In this document: positions 1 through 6,785 of the stretch, piece after piece
How positions within the stretch are numbered: the stretch's first letter is position 1
Layout: each line of letters begins with the position of its first letter
Source: Rhizobiales bacterium UBA697
GTDB taxonomy: Bacteria; Pseudomonadota; Alphaproteobacteria; Rhizobiales; Ancalomicrobiaceae
Reading direction: 5' to 3'
NCBI GenBank assembly: GCA_002298965.1
Contig: DBMN01000186.1
Span: 192 to 11,015 of the forward strand
Length of the DNA: 10,824 bases
The notes under the pieces: model-generated
The model's input: the letters and a program-made list of their open reading frames with translations, nothing else
What the model was told of the DNA's origin: nothing
Databases searched by the model: none
Position numbers and translations under genes: made by a program

Positions 1-198
1 GGCATCCTGCCCGACCTCTTCCGCGAGGGTCAGGGCACGGTGGCGGAAGGCAAGGTCGGCCCCGACGGGCTCTTCGTCGCCGACAGCGTGCTCGCCAAGC
101 ACGACGAGAAATACATGCCGAAGGAAGTGGCCGACGCGCTCAAGAAGTCGGGTCACTGGCAGGAAGAAGCCGGGAAGGGCACGCCGAAGACCAACTGA
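1..198 (+). CDS. ccmE: Cytochrome c maturation heme chaperone CcmE (CycJ), 3' part only
   Basis: The last 65 codons of ccmE are read in frame 1 and end at TGA 196-198; the start lies outside the window. CcmE is a membrane-anchored periplasmic chaperone that binds heme covalently through a histidine and hands it to the CcmF/CcmH ligation machinery. The signature LAKHDEKYMP is visible at residues 31-40 of this fragment. Its histidine corresponds to the heme-binding His130 of E. coli CcmE and its tyrosine to Tyr134. Upstream comes the end of the OB-fold domain (EGQGTVAEGKVGPDGLF), and downstream a short hydrophilic tail typical of the family. ccmF starts 26 nt later, so the two are almost certainly co-transcribed. 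The identification is firm from the heme-binding motif and context; only the N-terminal anchor cannot be checked. Confidence 0.95.
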   Translation, partial: GILPDLFREGQGTVAEGKVGPDGLFVADSVLAKHDEKYMPKEVADALKKSGHWQEEAGKGTPKTN

Positions 199-224
199 GG
201 TCGAGGGCGCGAGGAGGAAACGGC

Positions 225-2210
225 ATGATCGTCGAAGTCGGACACTACGCGCTGGTCCTGGCGCTGGCGCTGGCCATCGTCCAGTCGATCGTCCCGATCT
301 GGGGCGTGAAGAGCGGCGACGAGCGGCTCGCCGCGGTGGCGGGCCCCGCCGCCTGGGGCCAGTTCCTCTTCGTCTCGATCGCCTTCGCGGCGCTGACCTG
401 GGCGCACGTCACCTCCGACTTCTCGGTCGCCAACGTCTTCGAGAACTCCCACTCGCAGAAGCCGATGATCTACAAGATCTCCGGCGTCTGGGGGAACCAC
501 GAGGGCTCGATGCTGCTGTGGGTGGCGATCCTCGCCTTCTTCGGCGCCATGGTGGCGTGGTTCGGCCGCAACCTGCCGCGCGGCCTCTATGCCACGGTGC
601 TCGGCGTCCAGGCCTGGGTGGCGCTCGCCTTCTATCTCTTCGTGCTGCTGACCTCGAACCCCTTCGCCCGCATCCTGCGCGCGCCGATGGAGGGTCGCGA
701 CCTCAACCCGATCCTGCAGGACCCCGGCCTCGCCATCCATCCGCCGCTGCTCTACCTCGGCTACGTCGGCTTTTCGATCGCCTTCTCTTTCGCCGTCGCG
801 GCGCTGATCGAAGGCCGAATCGATGCCGCCTGGGCGCGCTGGGTGCGTCCGTGGACGCTCGCCGCCTGGGTGTTCCTGACGCTCGGCATCGCCATGGGCT
901 CCTACTGGGCCTATTACGAGCTCGGCTGGGGCGGCTGGTGGTTCTGGGACCCGGTCGAGAACGCCTCGCTGATGCCCTGGCTCGCCGGCACGGCGCTGCT
1001 GCATTCGGCGATCGTCATGGAGAAGCGCGACGCGCTGAAGGTCTGGACCATCCTTCTCGCCATCCTGACCTTCTCGCTGTCGCTGCTCGGCACCTTCCTG
1101 GTGCGTTCGGGCGTGCTGACCTCGGTCCATGCCTTCGCCACCGATCCGGCGCGCGGCGTCTTCATCCTCGGCATCCTGGTGCTCTTCGTCGGCGGCTCGC
1201 TGACGATCTTCGCCGCACGGGCCGGGACGCTGACCAAGGGCGGCCTCTTCGCCCCGATCAGCCGCGAGGGCGCGCTCGTCTTCAACAACCTGTTCCTGAC
1301 GGCGGCCACCGCCGCGGTCTTCGTCGGCACGCTGTGGCCGCTGCTGCTCGAGGCGACGACCGGGGCGAAGATCTCGGTCGGCGCGCCCTTCTTCGAGATG
1401 ACCTTCGGTCCCCTCATGGTGCCGCTGCTGCTCGCCGTGCCGCTCGGCCCCTTCCTCGCCTGGAAGCGCGGCGATCTCGCCGCCGTCGCCCAGCGTCTGG
1501 CGGTGGTCTTCGCCGTCGCCATCGTCGGCACGCTCATCACCTGGTGGGCGACCCGCGGCGGCCCGGTTCTGGCGCCGCTCGGCATCGGTCTCGGGCTCTG
1601 GCTGTCGCTCGGCGCGCTCGCCGAACTCGCCTTCCGCGTCAAGCTCTTCGCCGAACCGGCCGTCGCCCTGCGCCGTGCGAGCGGCCTGCCGCGCTCGGCC
1701 TGGGGCACGACGCTCGGCCATCTCGGCCTCGGCCTGATGATCTTCGGCATCGTCGCCGAGAGCGCCTGGAAGATCGAGCACGTCCTGGTGATGAAGCCCG
1801 GCGACACCGTCCAGATCGCTCGCTTCGACGTGACCTTCACCGAGCAGCGGGACATCATGGGGCCGAACTTCGATGCGGTCGTCGGCCGCTTCGTGGTGAA
1901 ACAGGGTGGCCACGAGGTCGCCGTCCTCGAGCCGGCCAAGCGCACCTATCGCACCCGCAAGATGCCCACCACCGAGACCGCCATCGCCACCTTCGACGGC
2001 TTCTCCCAGCTCTACCTCGCCATGGGCGAGCCGCAGGGCGGCGGCATGGCCATGCGCATCTACTGGAAGCCGCTGGTGCTGCTGATCTGGATCGGCTGCC
2101 TCGTCATGTCGATCGGCGGCACCATCTCGCTGACCGACCGGCGCCTGAGGATCGGCGCACCGACGCCGACCCGGCGTGCGAGCGGCGCCATGCCCGCCGC
2201 GGCCGAGTGA
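225..2210 (+). CDS. ccmF: Cytochrome c heme lyase subunit CcmF (CycK)
   Basis: This 661-residue multi-pass inner-membrane protein belongs to the heme handling (HHP) family. Together with CcmH and CcmI it forms the synthetase that attaches heme to CXXCH motifs of apocytochromes c in the periplasm. The tryptophan-rich WWD signature, WGGWWFWDPVENAS, is at residues 235-248. Conserved histidines are at 172, 260, 302 and 499, matching in order and near-identical spacing the P-His and TM-His heme ligands known in E. coli CcmF (173, 261, 303, 491). Many hydrophobic helices fill the protein. A periplasmic domain lies at about residues 515-610 and a last membrane helix at about 624-645. Length is normal for the family. 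The ATG start is supported by GAGGAGG at 211-217, seven nt upstream. ccmH follows 14 nt after the stop, indicating one operon. All key residues appear intact. Confidence 0.97.
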   Translation: MIVEVGHYALVLALALAIVQSIVPIWGVKSGDERLAAVAGPAAWGQFLFVSIAFAALTWAHVTSDFSVANVFENSHSQKPMIYKISGVWGNHEGSMLLWVAILAFFGAMVAWFGRNLPRGLYATVLGVQAWVALAFYLFVLLTSNPFARILRAPMEGRDLNPILQDPGLAIHPPLLYLGYVGFSIAFSFAVAALIEGRIDAAWARWVRPWTLAAWVFLTLGIAMGSYWAYYELGWGGWWFWDPVENASLMPWLAGTALLHSAIVMEKRDALKVWTILLAILTFSLSLLGTFLVRSGVLTSVHAFATDPARGVFILGILVLFVGGSLTIFAARAGTLTKGGLFAPISREGALVFNNLFLTAATAAVFVGTLWPLLLEATTGAKISVGAPFFEMTFGPLMVPLLLAVPLGPFLAWKRGDLAAVAQRLAVVFAVAIVGTLITWWATRGGPVLAPLGIGLGLWLSLGALAELAFRVKLFAEPAVALRRASGLPRSAWGTTLGHLGLGLMIFGIVAESAWKIEHVLVMKPGDTVQIARFDVTFTEQRDIMGPNFDAVVGRFVVKQGGHEVAVLEPAKRTYRTRKMPTTETAIATFDGFSQLYLAMGEPQGGGMAMRIYWKPLVLLIWIGCLVMSIGGTISLTDRRLRIGAPTPTRRASGAMPAAAE

Positions 2211-2224
2211 GGAGGGGACCCGTG

Positions 2225-2725
2225 ATGCTCTCGAACGCCCTCCGTCGCCCGCTCCTGGCCCTGTCGCTCGCCCTGCCGATGATCGTCGGCGGTGCGGCGC
2301 TCGCCGTCCAGCCCGACGAGATGCTCGCCGATCCGGCGCTCGAGGCCCGCGCCCGCGCCGTCTCGGCCGAGCTGCGCTGCCTCGTCTGCCAGAACCAGTC
2401 GATCGACGATTCCGACGCGCCGCTCGCCAAGGATCTGCGCGTTCTGGTGCGCGAGCGGATCATGGCCGGCGACGACGACCGCGCCGTCAAGAACTGGCTG
2501 GTCGCCCGCTACGGCGAGTTCGTGCTGCTGAAGCCGACCTTCTCGGCCCACAACCTGATCCTCTGGCTGTCGCCCTTCGCCATCCTGGCGATCGGCGTCG
2601 TCGTCGCCATGCGGACGATCCGCCGCCGCGGTGCCCGTACAGTCGCGGCCGAGGCGCCGCTCAGCGCCGACGAGAGCGAGCGTCTCGCCCGCATCCTCGC
2701 CGAGGAGCCGAAGGATCGCTCCTGA
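2225..2725 (+). CDS. ccmH: Cytochrome c maturation thiol-disulfide protein CcmH (CycL)
   Basis: A 166-residue protein. A signal peptide ends at about A25-L-A27. A small helical domain carries LRCLVCQNQ with Cys52 and Cys55, the family's LRCxxCQNQ redox motif that reduces or holds the apocytochrome CXXCH cysteines before heme ligation. One membrane helix follows at about 111-129, then a charged cytoplasmic tail. This is the short CcmH type; the TPR part found fused in E. coli CcmH is a separate CcmI (CycH) in such bacteria and would lie upstream of the window. ATG 2225 is preferred because GGAGGGG at 2211-2217 is seven nt away. An in-frame GTG directly before it (2222) is possible and would add one residue. 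The gene follows ccmF by 14 nt and closes the operon. Confidence 0.96.
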   Translation: MLSNALRRPLLALSLALPMIVGGAALAVQPDEMLADPALEARARAVSAELRCLVCQNQSIDDSDAPLAKDLRVLVRERIMAGDDDRAVKNWLVARYGEFVLLKPTFSAHNLILWLSPFAILAIGVVVAMRTIRRRGARTVAAEAPLSADESERLARILAEEPKDRS

Positions 2726-2856
2726 GACGACGAAGCGCGGCGGCGGCTTCATTACCGAGATTTAATCCCGGCGCCATGGCGCGGTAAGGCGACGGCTCCC
2801 ATCTTTCGAAGCACGGAAGGCTTTCCCCCCGGCCCTCCGACGAGACTTCGAATTCG
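2726..2856 (+). promoter_or_regulatory. ccmH-degP gap with nested dyads, probable degP control region
   Basis: No gene is seen in this 131-bp gap. A perfect 12-bp palindrome, GCGCCATGGCGC, lies at 2771-2782. It is framed by inverted hexamers TTACCG (2752-2757) and CGGTAA (2782-2787), which share one base with the palindrome. TTTAAT at 2761-2766 matches 5 of 6 bases of a -10 element, but no good -35 hexamer is found 15-19 nt before it. If it is a -10, transcription would begin near 2773, inside the palindrome. That the region drives degP is inferred from position only. I see no T run after the palindrome, so it is not an obvious terminator for the ccm operon. Confidence 0.3.
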
Positions 2857-4434
2857 ATGAGAGCACCCCCGATGAACGACTTCGCCCCCAAGTCCTCGCC
2901 GATCTTCGATCGTACCGCACGTCGCAAGACCATTGCCGCCGGCGCCGCGTCGCTGGCGGTGGTCGGCATGCTCGCCTCCGTCCCGCTTCTCGGCCGCACG
3001 CCGGTCGCCCATGCCGAGACGCCGGTCGTCGCCCCCAATCTCCTCTCCTTCTCCTTCGCGCCGGTCGTGGACAAGGTCCGCCCCGCCGTCGTCTCGATCC
3101 GCGTCAAGGCCGAGGCGACCCCGCGCGAGAGCCTCGCCGAGACCTTCCCCGACCTGCCCGAGGGCGGCCCGCTCGATCGCTTCTTCCGCGAGTTCGGCGG
3201 CCCGCGCGAATACGGCCCCGGCAGCCGCGGCTGGGGTCACGGCCCCGGCAAGGGCTTCCGCCACGGCGGCGAACGCGTCGTGTCGCAGGGCTCCGGCTTC
3301 ATCATCGCCGCCGACGGCAAGGTCGTGACCAACTTCCACGTCGTGAAGGGCGCCACCTCCGTCACCGTGGTGACCGAGGACGGTGCCGAATACGACGCCA
3401 AGGTGGTCGGCTCCGACGAGAAGACCGACGTCGCGCTGCTCAAGATCCAGGGCGACAAGAAGGACTTCCCGACCGTTCCCTTCGCCACCGGCGACGTCCG
3501 TCCCGGCGACTGGGTGCTGGCGGTCGGCAATCCCTTCGGCCTCGGCGGTTCGGTCACCGCCGGCATCGTCTCGGCCCGCGGCCGCGAGATCGGCGCCGGC
3601 CCCTACGACGACTTCCTGCAGATCGACGCGCCGATCAACCGCGGCAATTCCGGCGGTCCGACCTTCGACCTCCAGGGCAACGTCGTCGGCATGAACACCG
3701 CGATCTTCTCGCCCTCCGGCGGCTCGGTCGGCATCGGCTTCGCCATTCCCTCCGCCACCGTGCAGAAGGTCATCGCCCAGCTCGAGAAGGGCGGCGAGGT
3801 GGTGCGCGGCTGGCTCGGCGTCGCCATCCAGCCGATCAACCGCGACGTCGCCGACAGCCTCGGCCTGAAGGACGCCCGCGGCGCGCTGGTCTCCCAGATC
3901 CAGCCCGGGACCCCGGCCGCCAAGGCCGGTCTCGAGGCCGGCGACGCCATCCTGACGCTCGACGGCCGGCCGCTGAAGAACTCGCGCGATCTCGCCCGCG
4001 TCGTCGCCGGCTACGAACCCGGCGCCAAGGTCAAGCTCGGCATCGTCCGCAAGGGCAAGGAGCAGACCGTCGAGGTCGAACTCGGCCGCATGCCCAAGGA
4101 CCTCGGCGCCAAGATCGGCCAGTCGACGCCCGACGACGGCGCGGCGACGACCTCGCTCGCCGCCCTCGGTCTGGCGCTCGCGCCGGCCTCCGAGGTCGGC
4201 GTCTCCGGCGGCGGTGTCGCCGTGGTCGACGTCGATCCCGAAGGCCCGGCCGCCCAGCGCGGCATCAAGCCGGGCGACGTGGTGCTCGACGTCCAGGGTC
4301 GCACCGTGGCGACGGTCGCCGACGTCAACGAGGCGATCCGCACCGCCCGCAGCGAGGGTCGCAAGGCCGTGCTGCTGCGCGTCAAGACGCAGGACGGCGT
4401 CCGCTTCGTGCCGCTGCCGCTGGCGACGCGCTGA
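2857..4434 (+). CDS. degP: Periplasmic Do-family serine endoprotease/chaperone DegP (HtrA)
   Basis: A trypsin-like protease with two PDZ domains that degrades or refolds damaged envelope proteins. The start at ATG 2857 gives 525 residues. A second ATG at 2872 (MNDFAPKSSP) would remove five residues; neither has a strong Shine-Dalgarno. The signal peptide has a basic TARRKT stretch, a hydrophobic core and AHA at 51-53, so the mature protein would begin at E54. The catalytic triad is His161 (TNFHVV), Asp191 (KTDVALL) and Ser265 (GNSGGP), with spacing like E. coli DegP. PDZ1 begins near GWLGV at 318-322, and PDZ2 spans about 432-520. A glycine-, arginine- and histidine-rich stretch at about 111-138 sits where E. 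coli DegP has its LA loop. A hairpin terminator follows the stop. The next genes encode a two-component system that could control it, as CpxRA does for E. coli degP; that link is inferred. Confidence 0.95.
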   Translation: MRAPPMNDFAPKSSPIFDRTARRKTIAAGAASLAVVGMLASVPLLGRTPVAHAETPVVAPNLLSFSFAPVVDKVRPAVVSIRVKAEATPRESLAETFPDLPEGGPLDRFFREFGGPREYGPGSRGWGHGPGKGFRHGGERVVSQGSGFIIAADGKVVTNFHVVKGATSVTVVTEDGAEYDAKVVGSDEKTDVALLKIQGDKKDFPTVPFATGDVRPGDWVLAVGNPFGLGGSVTAGIVSARGREIGAGPYDDFLQIDAPINRGNSGGPTFDLQGNVVGMNTAIFSPSGGSVGIGFAIPSATVQKVIAQLEKGGEVVRGWLGVAIQPINRDVADSLGLKDARGALVSQIQPGTPAAKAGLEAGDAILTLDGRPLKNSRDLARVVAGYEPGAKVKLGIVRKGKEQTVEVELGRMPKDLGAKIGQSTPDDGAATTSLAALGLALAPASEVGVSGGGVAVVDVDPEGPAAQRGIKPGDVVLDVQGRTVATVADVNEAIRTARSEGRKAVLLRVKTQDGVRFVPLPLATR

Positions 4435-4497
4435 CGCGATCCTCCGCCCGGGGAAACTCTTCCCCCCGTGTACCCCGTTTCCTCGGGTCGGAGGTCC

Positions 4498-4537
4498 GGT
4501 CGGCGGTGGAGCGAAGGCTCCGCCGCCGGCCCCTTTT
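4498..4537 (+). terminator. Intrinsic terminator after degP
   Basis: The arms 4498-4512 and 4517-4531 pair over 15 bp, with two G-T wobbles (4507-4522 and 4500-4529) and a GAAG loop. The stem is very GC-rich and is followed by CC and TTTT at 4534-4537. This has the form of a Rho-independent terminator for degP, whose stop codon is 63 nt before the stem. The short T run makes it moderate rather than ideal. Because the T run ends only 17 nt before the response-regulator ATG, the hairpin may also act as an attenuator on read-through from degP. A smaller GGGGAA/TTCCCC hairpin (4450-4455 and 4460-4465) lies upstream. Confidence 0.7.
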
Positions 4538-4541
4538 CAGC

Positions 4542-4547
4542 TAGAGT
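4542..4547 (+). promoter_or_regulatory. Possible -10 element of the response-regulator gene
   Basis: TAGAGT matches 4 of 6 bases of the sigma-70 -10 consensus and lies in the only free stretch between the terminator T run and the ATG at 4555. Start of transcription would fall at about 4554-4555, giving a leaderless message. That would fit the lack of a convincing ribosome binding site (only AGAG at 4543-4546). No good -35 is seen, since the expected place lies in the terminator's 3' arm. This is a weak call. Confidence 0.25.
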
Positions 4548-4554
4548 ATCCCTC

Positions 4555-5235
4555 ATGCGAATCCTCATCGTCGAAGACGACCGCGAAGCGGCCACCTATC
4601 TCGTCAAGGCCCTCAGGGAGGCCGGGCACGTCGTCGAACACGCGCACGACGGCGACGACGGCGCCCATGCGGTGGAGACCAGCGAGTGGGACGTCGTGGT
4701 GATGGACCGCATGCTGCCCAAACGCGACGGCCTTTCGATCATCCAGGAGATGCGCGGCCGCGACGACGACACGCCGGTCCTCGTCCTCTCCGCTCTCGGT
4801 CAGGTCGACGACCGCGTCGACGGGCTCAAGGCCGGCGGCGACGACTATCTCGCCAAGCCCTATGCCGTGACCGAGCTTCTCGCCCGCGTCGAGGCGCTCG
4901 CCCGCCGCCGTCGCCCCGGCGACGTCGAGACGAGCTACCGCGTCGGCGATCTGGTGCTCGACCGCCTCTCCCACACGGTGACCCGCGGCGGCGAGGAGGT
5001 CGTGCTGCAGCCGCGCGAATATCGTCTGCTCGAATATCTGATGAAGAACGCCGGGCAGGTGGTGACCCGCACCATGCTGCTGGAGAACGTCTGGGACTAT
5101 CACTTCGATCCCCAGACCAACGTCATCGACGTCCACATGTCGCGACTGCGCGCCAAGATCGACAAGGACCGCGACCGCCCGCTGCTGCACACCGTGCGCG
5201 GCGCCGGCTACATGGTCCGCGAGGCGGCGAAGTGA
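4555..5235 (+). CDS. OmpR/PhoB-family two-component response regulator
   Basis: A 226-residue cytosolic transcription regulator. The N-terminal receiver domain (about 1-115) has the acidic pocket Glu7-Asp8-Asp9, the phospho-acceptor Asp51 in VVMDRMLPKRDG, Ser79 and Lys101 followed by Pro. The C-terminal winged helix (about 125-222) shows the family pattern, including LQPREYRLLEYL and, near the end, HMSRLRAKID and TVRGAGYMV. Length is standard. ATG 4555 is chosen because MRILIVEDD is the expected beginning of the domain; the frame is open further upstream to GTG 4468, but that part runs through the terminator hairpin and has no family sequence. Its stop overlaps the GTG start of the kinase gene, so the pair is translationally coupled. 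It probably controls envelope genes such as degP, inferred from location. Specific regulon and signal are unknown. Confidence 0.95.
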   Translation: MRILIVEDDREAATYLVKALREAGHVVEHAHDGDDGAHAVETSEWDVVVMDRMLPKRDGLSIIQEMRGRDDDTPVLVLSALGQVDDRVDGLKAGGDDYLAKPYAVTELLARVEALARRRRPGDVETSYRVGDLVLDRLSHTVTRGGEEVVLQPREYRLLEYLMKNAGQVVTRTMLLENVWDYHFDPQTNVIDVHMSRLRAKIDKDRDRPLLHTVRGAGYMVREAAK

Positions 5236-6671
5236 GCGCCGCCCCTCTGACGGGCGCGATGCCGGCGGAGGCCCCCGGGCGCTGGACGGCCCTGAAGCGG
5301 CTGTTCCGCACGACCGCCGTGCGTCTGTCGCTGCTCTATCTCGTGGTCTTCACCGCCTTCTCGCTGTTCCTGGTGGTCGCCGTCACCCACGACGCGACGC
5401 GCGTGCTGACGCGGCAGATCCACGAGGCGATCGACGCCGACGTCGAGGCGCTGCAGGAGCAGTACCGCGACGGCGGCATCCTGCGCCTGATCGACGCCCT
5501 CGACGTCCGCACCCGTCGCCCCGACGCCGGCCTCTTCTATGTCGTCGACCCGTCCGGCAATCCGATCGCCGGCAACGTCGCCGAGCTGCCGCCCTCGGCG
5601 CTGGCCGACCTCACCGACGATCCCCACCCGATCGACTACGTCCGCATCGAGGACGGCCGCGACATCCGCCACGTCGCGCTGGTGCGCGCCTTCGCGCTCG
5701 ACAACGGCTTCCGCGTGCTGGTCGGCCGCGACATCGGCGAGCGCGAACGCCTGCGCGGCGTCTTCCGCAAGGCCTTCCGCTATGTCGCCGGCCTGATGGT
5801 GGTGATCGCCGGCCTGACCTGGTGGTTCCTGTCGCGCCGGGTGTTGAAGCGCATCGATCAGGTCTCCGCCGCCTCGCGCCGCATCGTCGAGGGCGACCTC
5901 TCCGGCCGTCTCGCCGTCACCGGATCGGGCGACGAGTTCGACCGCCTCGCCGTCGGCCTCAACGAGATGCTGGAGCGAATCGGCGAGCTGATGGGCGGGG
6001 TGAAGGGCGTCTCCGACGCCATCGCCCACGACCTCAAGACGCCGCTGACCCGGTTGCGCAATCGCGCCGAACAGGCGCTGCTCGCCTCCGACGCGACCGG
6101 CCCCCATCGCGACGCGCTGGAAGCGACGCTGGAGGAATCCGACGCCCTCATCCGCACCTTCGACGCGCTGCTGATGATCTCCCGCGTCGAGGCCGGCCGC
6201 GCCTTCACCGCCGCCGACCCGGTCGACGTGGCGCAGGTCGCGGCGGAGGTCGCCGAACTCTACGAGCCGGTCGCCGAGGACGAGGGCGGCAGCCTGACGC
6301 TCGCCGCCTCCGGGCCGCTCGCCGTGCGCGGCAACCGCGAACTGATCGCCCAGGCGCTGACCAACCTCGTCGACAACGCCCTGAAACACGGCCGCCGCGA
6401 CGACCGTGCTCCCGCCGTGACGATCTCCGTCGGCCAGGAGGCGGGCAGGGCGGTGATCCGCGTCGCCGACGACGGCCCCGGCGTGCCGGAGGCCGACCGC
6501 GGCCGCATCTTTGAGCGCTTCACCCGGCTCGAGGCCTCCCGCACCACGCCGGGGTCGGGCCTCGGCCTCGCCCTCGTCGCCGCCGTCGTCCGCCTCCACA
6601 AGGGAACGATCGCCGTCGAGGACGCCCGACCGGGCCTCGCCCTCGTCGTTTCCCTGCCGATTGCCGCCTGA
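5232..6671 (+). CDS. Membrane sensor histidine kinase, partner of the upstream regulator
   Basis: A 479-residue kinase that autophosphorylates on histidine and passes the phosphate to the preceding response regulator. Order of parts: membrane helix at about 31-53, periplasmic sensor region of about 125 residues with no domain I recognise, second helix at about 183-203, HAMP linker at about 201-255, and DHp domain with the H-box AIAHDLKTPLTRLRN (His266). The ATPase domain carries the N-box NLVDNALKHG (Asn382), DDGPG at 413-417 and GSGLGL at 441-446. All catalytic motifs look intact. The start is taken at GTG 5232, which overlaps the regulator's TGA (GTGA) and has GAGG seven nt upstream. An in-frame ATG at 5259 would remove nine residues but lacks a ribosome binding site. 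Signal unknown. Confidence 0.94.
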   Translation: MSAAPLTGAMPAEAPGRWTALKRLFRTTAVRLSLLYLVVFTAFSLFLVVAVTHDATRVLTRQIHEAIDADVEALQEQYRDGGILRLIDALDVRTRRPDAGLFYVVDPSGNPIAGNVAELPPSALADLTDDPHPIDYVRIEDGRDIRHVALVRAFALDNGFRVLVGRDIGERERLRGVFRKAFRYVAGLMVVIAGLTWWFLSRRVLKRIDQVSAASRRIVEGDLSGRLAVTGSGDEFDRLAVGLNEMLERIGELMGGVKGVSDAIAHDLKTPLTRLRNRAEQALLASDATGPHRDALEATLEESDALIRTFDALLMISRVEAGRAFTAADPVDVAQVAAEVAELYEPVAEDEGGSLTLAASGPLAVRGNRELIAQALTNLVDNALKHGRRDDRAPAVTISVGQEAGRAVIRVADDGPGVPEADRGRIFERFTRLEASRTTPGSGLGLALVAAVVRLHKGTIAVEDARPGLALVVSLPIAA

Positions 6672-6678
6672 TCGGTGA

Positions 6679-6708
6679 CGTTTCCTTAGTAGAAATACGA
6701 CGGAAACG
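6679..6708. promoter_or_regulatory. Inverted repeat upstream of the carbonic anhydrase gene
   Basis: CGTTTCC (6679-6685) and GGAAACG (6702-6708) are perfect 7-bp inverted arms with a 16-nt AT-richer spacer. The dyad starts 7 nt after the kinase stop and ends just before the predicted -35 of the next gene. It could be an activator or repressor site, or part of the kinase transcript end; there is no T run. Only the symmetry is seen; function is inferred. Confidence 0.35.
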
Positions 6709-6709
6709 C

Positions 6710-6737
6710 TTGCGCCGCCCTTCCGCTGCGATAGGCT
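6710..6737 (+). promoter_or_regulatory. Possible sigma-70-type promoter of the carbonic anhydrase gene
   Basis: TTGCGC (6710-6715) and TAGGCT (6732-6737) are separated by 16 nt and lie about 50 nt before the ATG. Both are partial matches to the consensus (3 of 6 or slightly better). Transcription would begin near 6744. Position in the gap and the GC-rich surroundings make it plausible but not strong. Confidence 0.35.
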
Positions 6738-6785
6738 CGACGGGCGGGGTGCGTCGGGGCGCGCCGCCGCGCCGGGAGGATCGTC

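Noticed and set aside
153..1913. A 586-codon minus-strand frame across ccmF
   Set aside because: It is a shadow of ccmF: rich in Arg, Glu, Asp and Gly with no recognisable domain, while ccmF has its full set of histidines and the WWD motif.
518..2221. Long upstream extension of the ccmH frame inside ccmF
   Set aside because: The sequence before 2222 is Arg/Ala/Pro-rich shadow of ccmF. The signal peptide and ribosome binding site place the ccmH start at 2225.
4468..4554. GTG start 29 codons before the response-regulator ATG
   Set aside because: The added residues run through the degP terminator and precede MRILIVEDD, which is the normal start of a receiver domain.
6672..6785. EcfG-type (GGAAC...CGTT) general stress promoter before the carbonic anhydrase gene
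   Set aside because: The GGAAAC and CGTTTCC elements are in the wrong order and spacing for the EcfG consensus and are better explained as inverted repeats.
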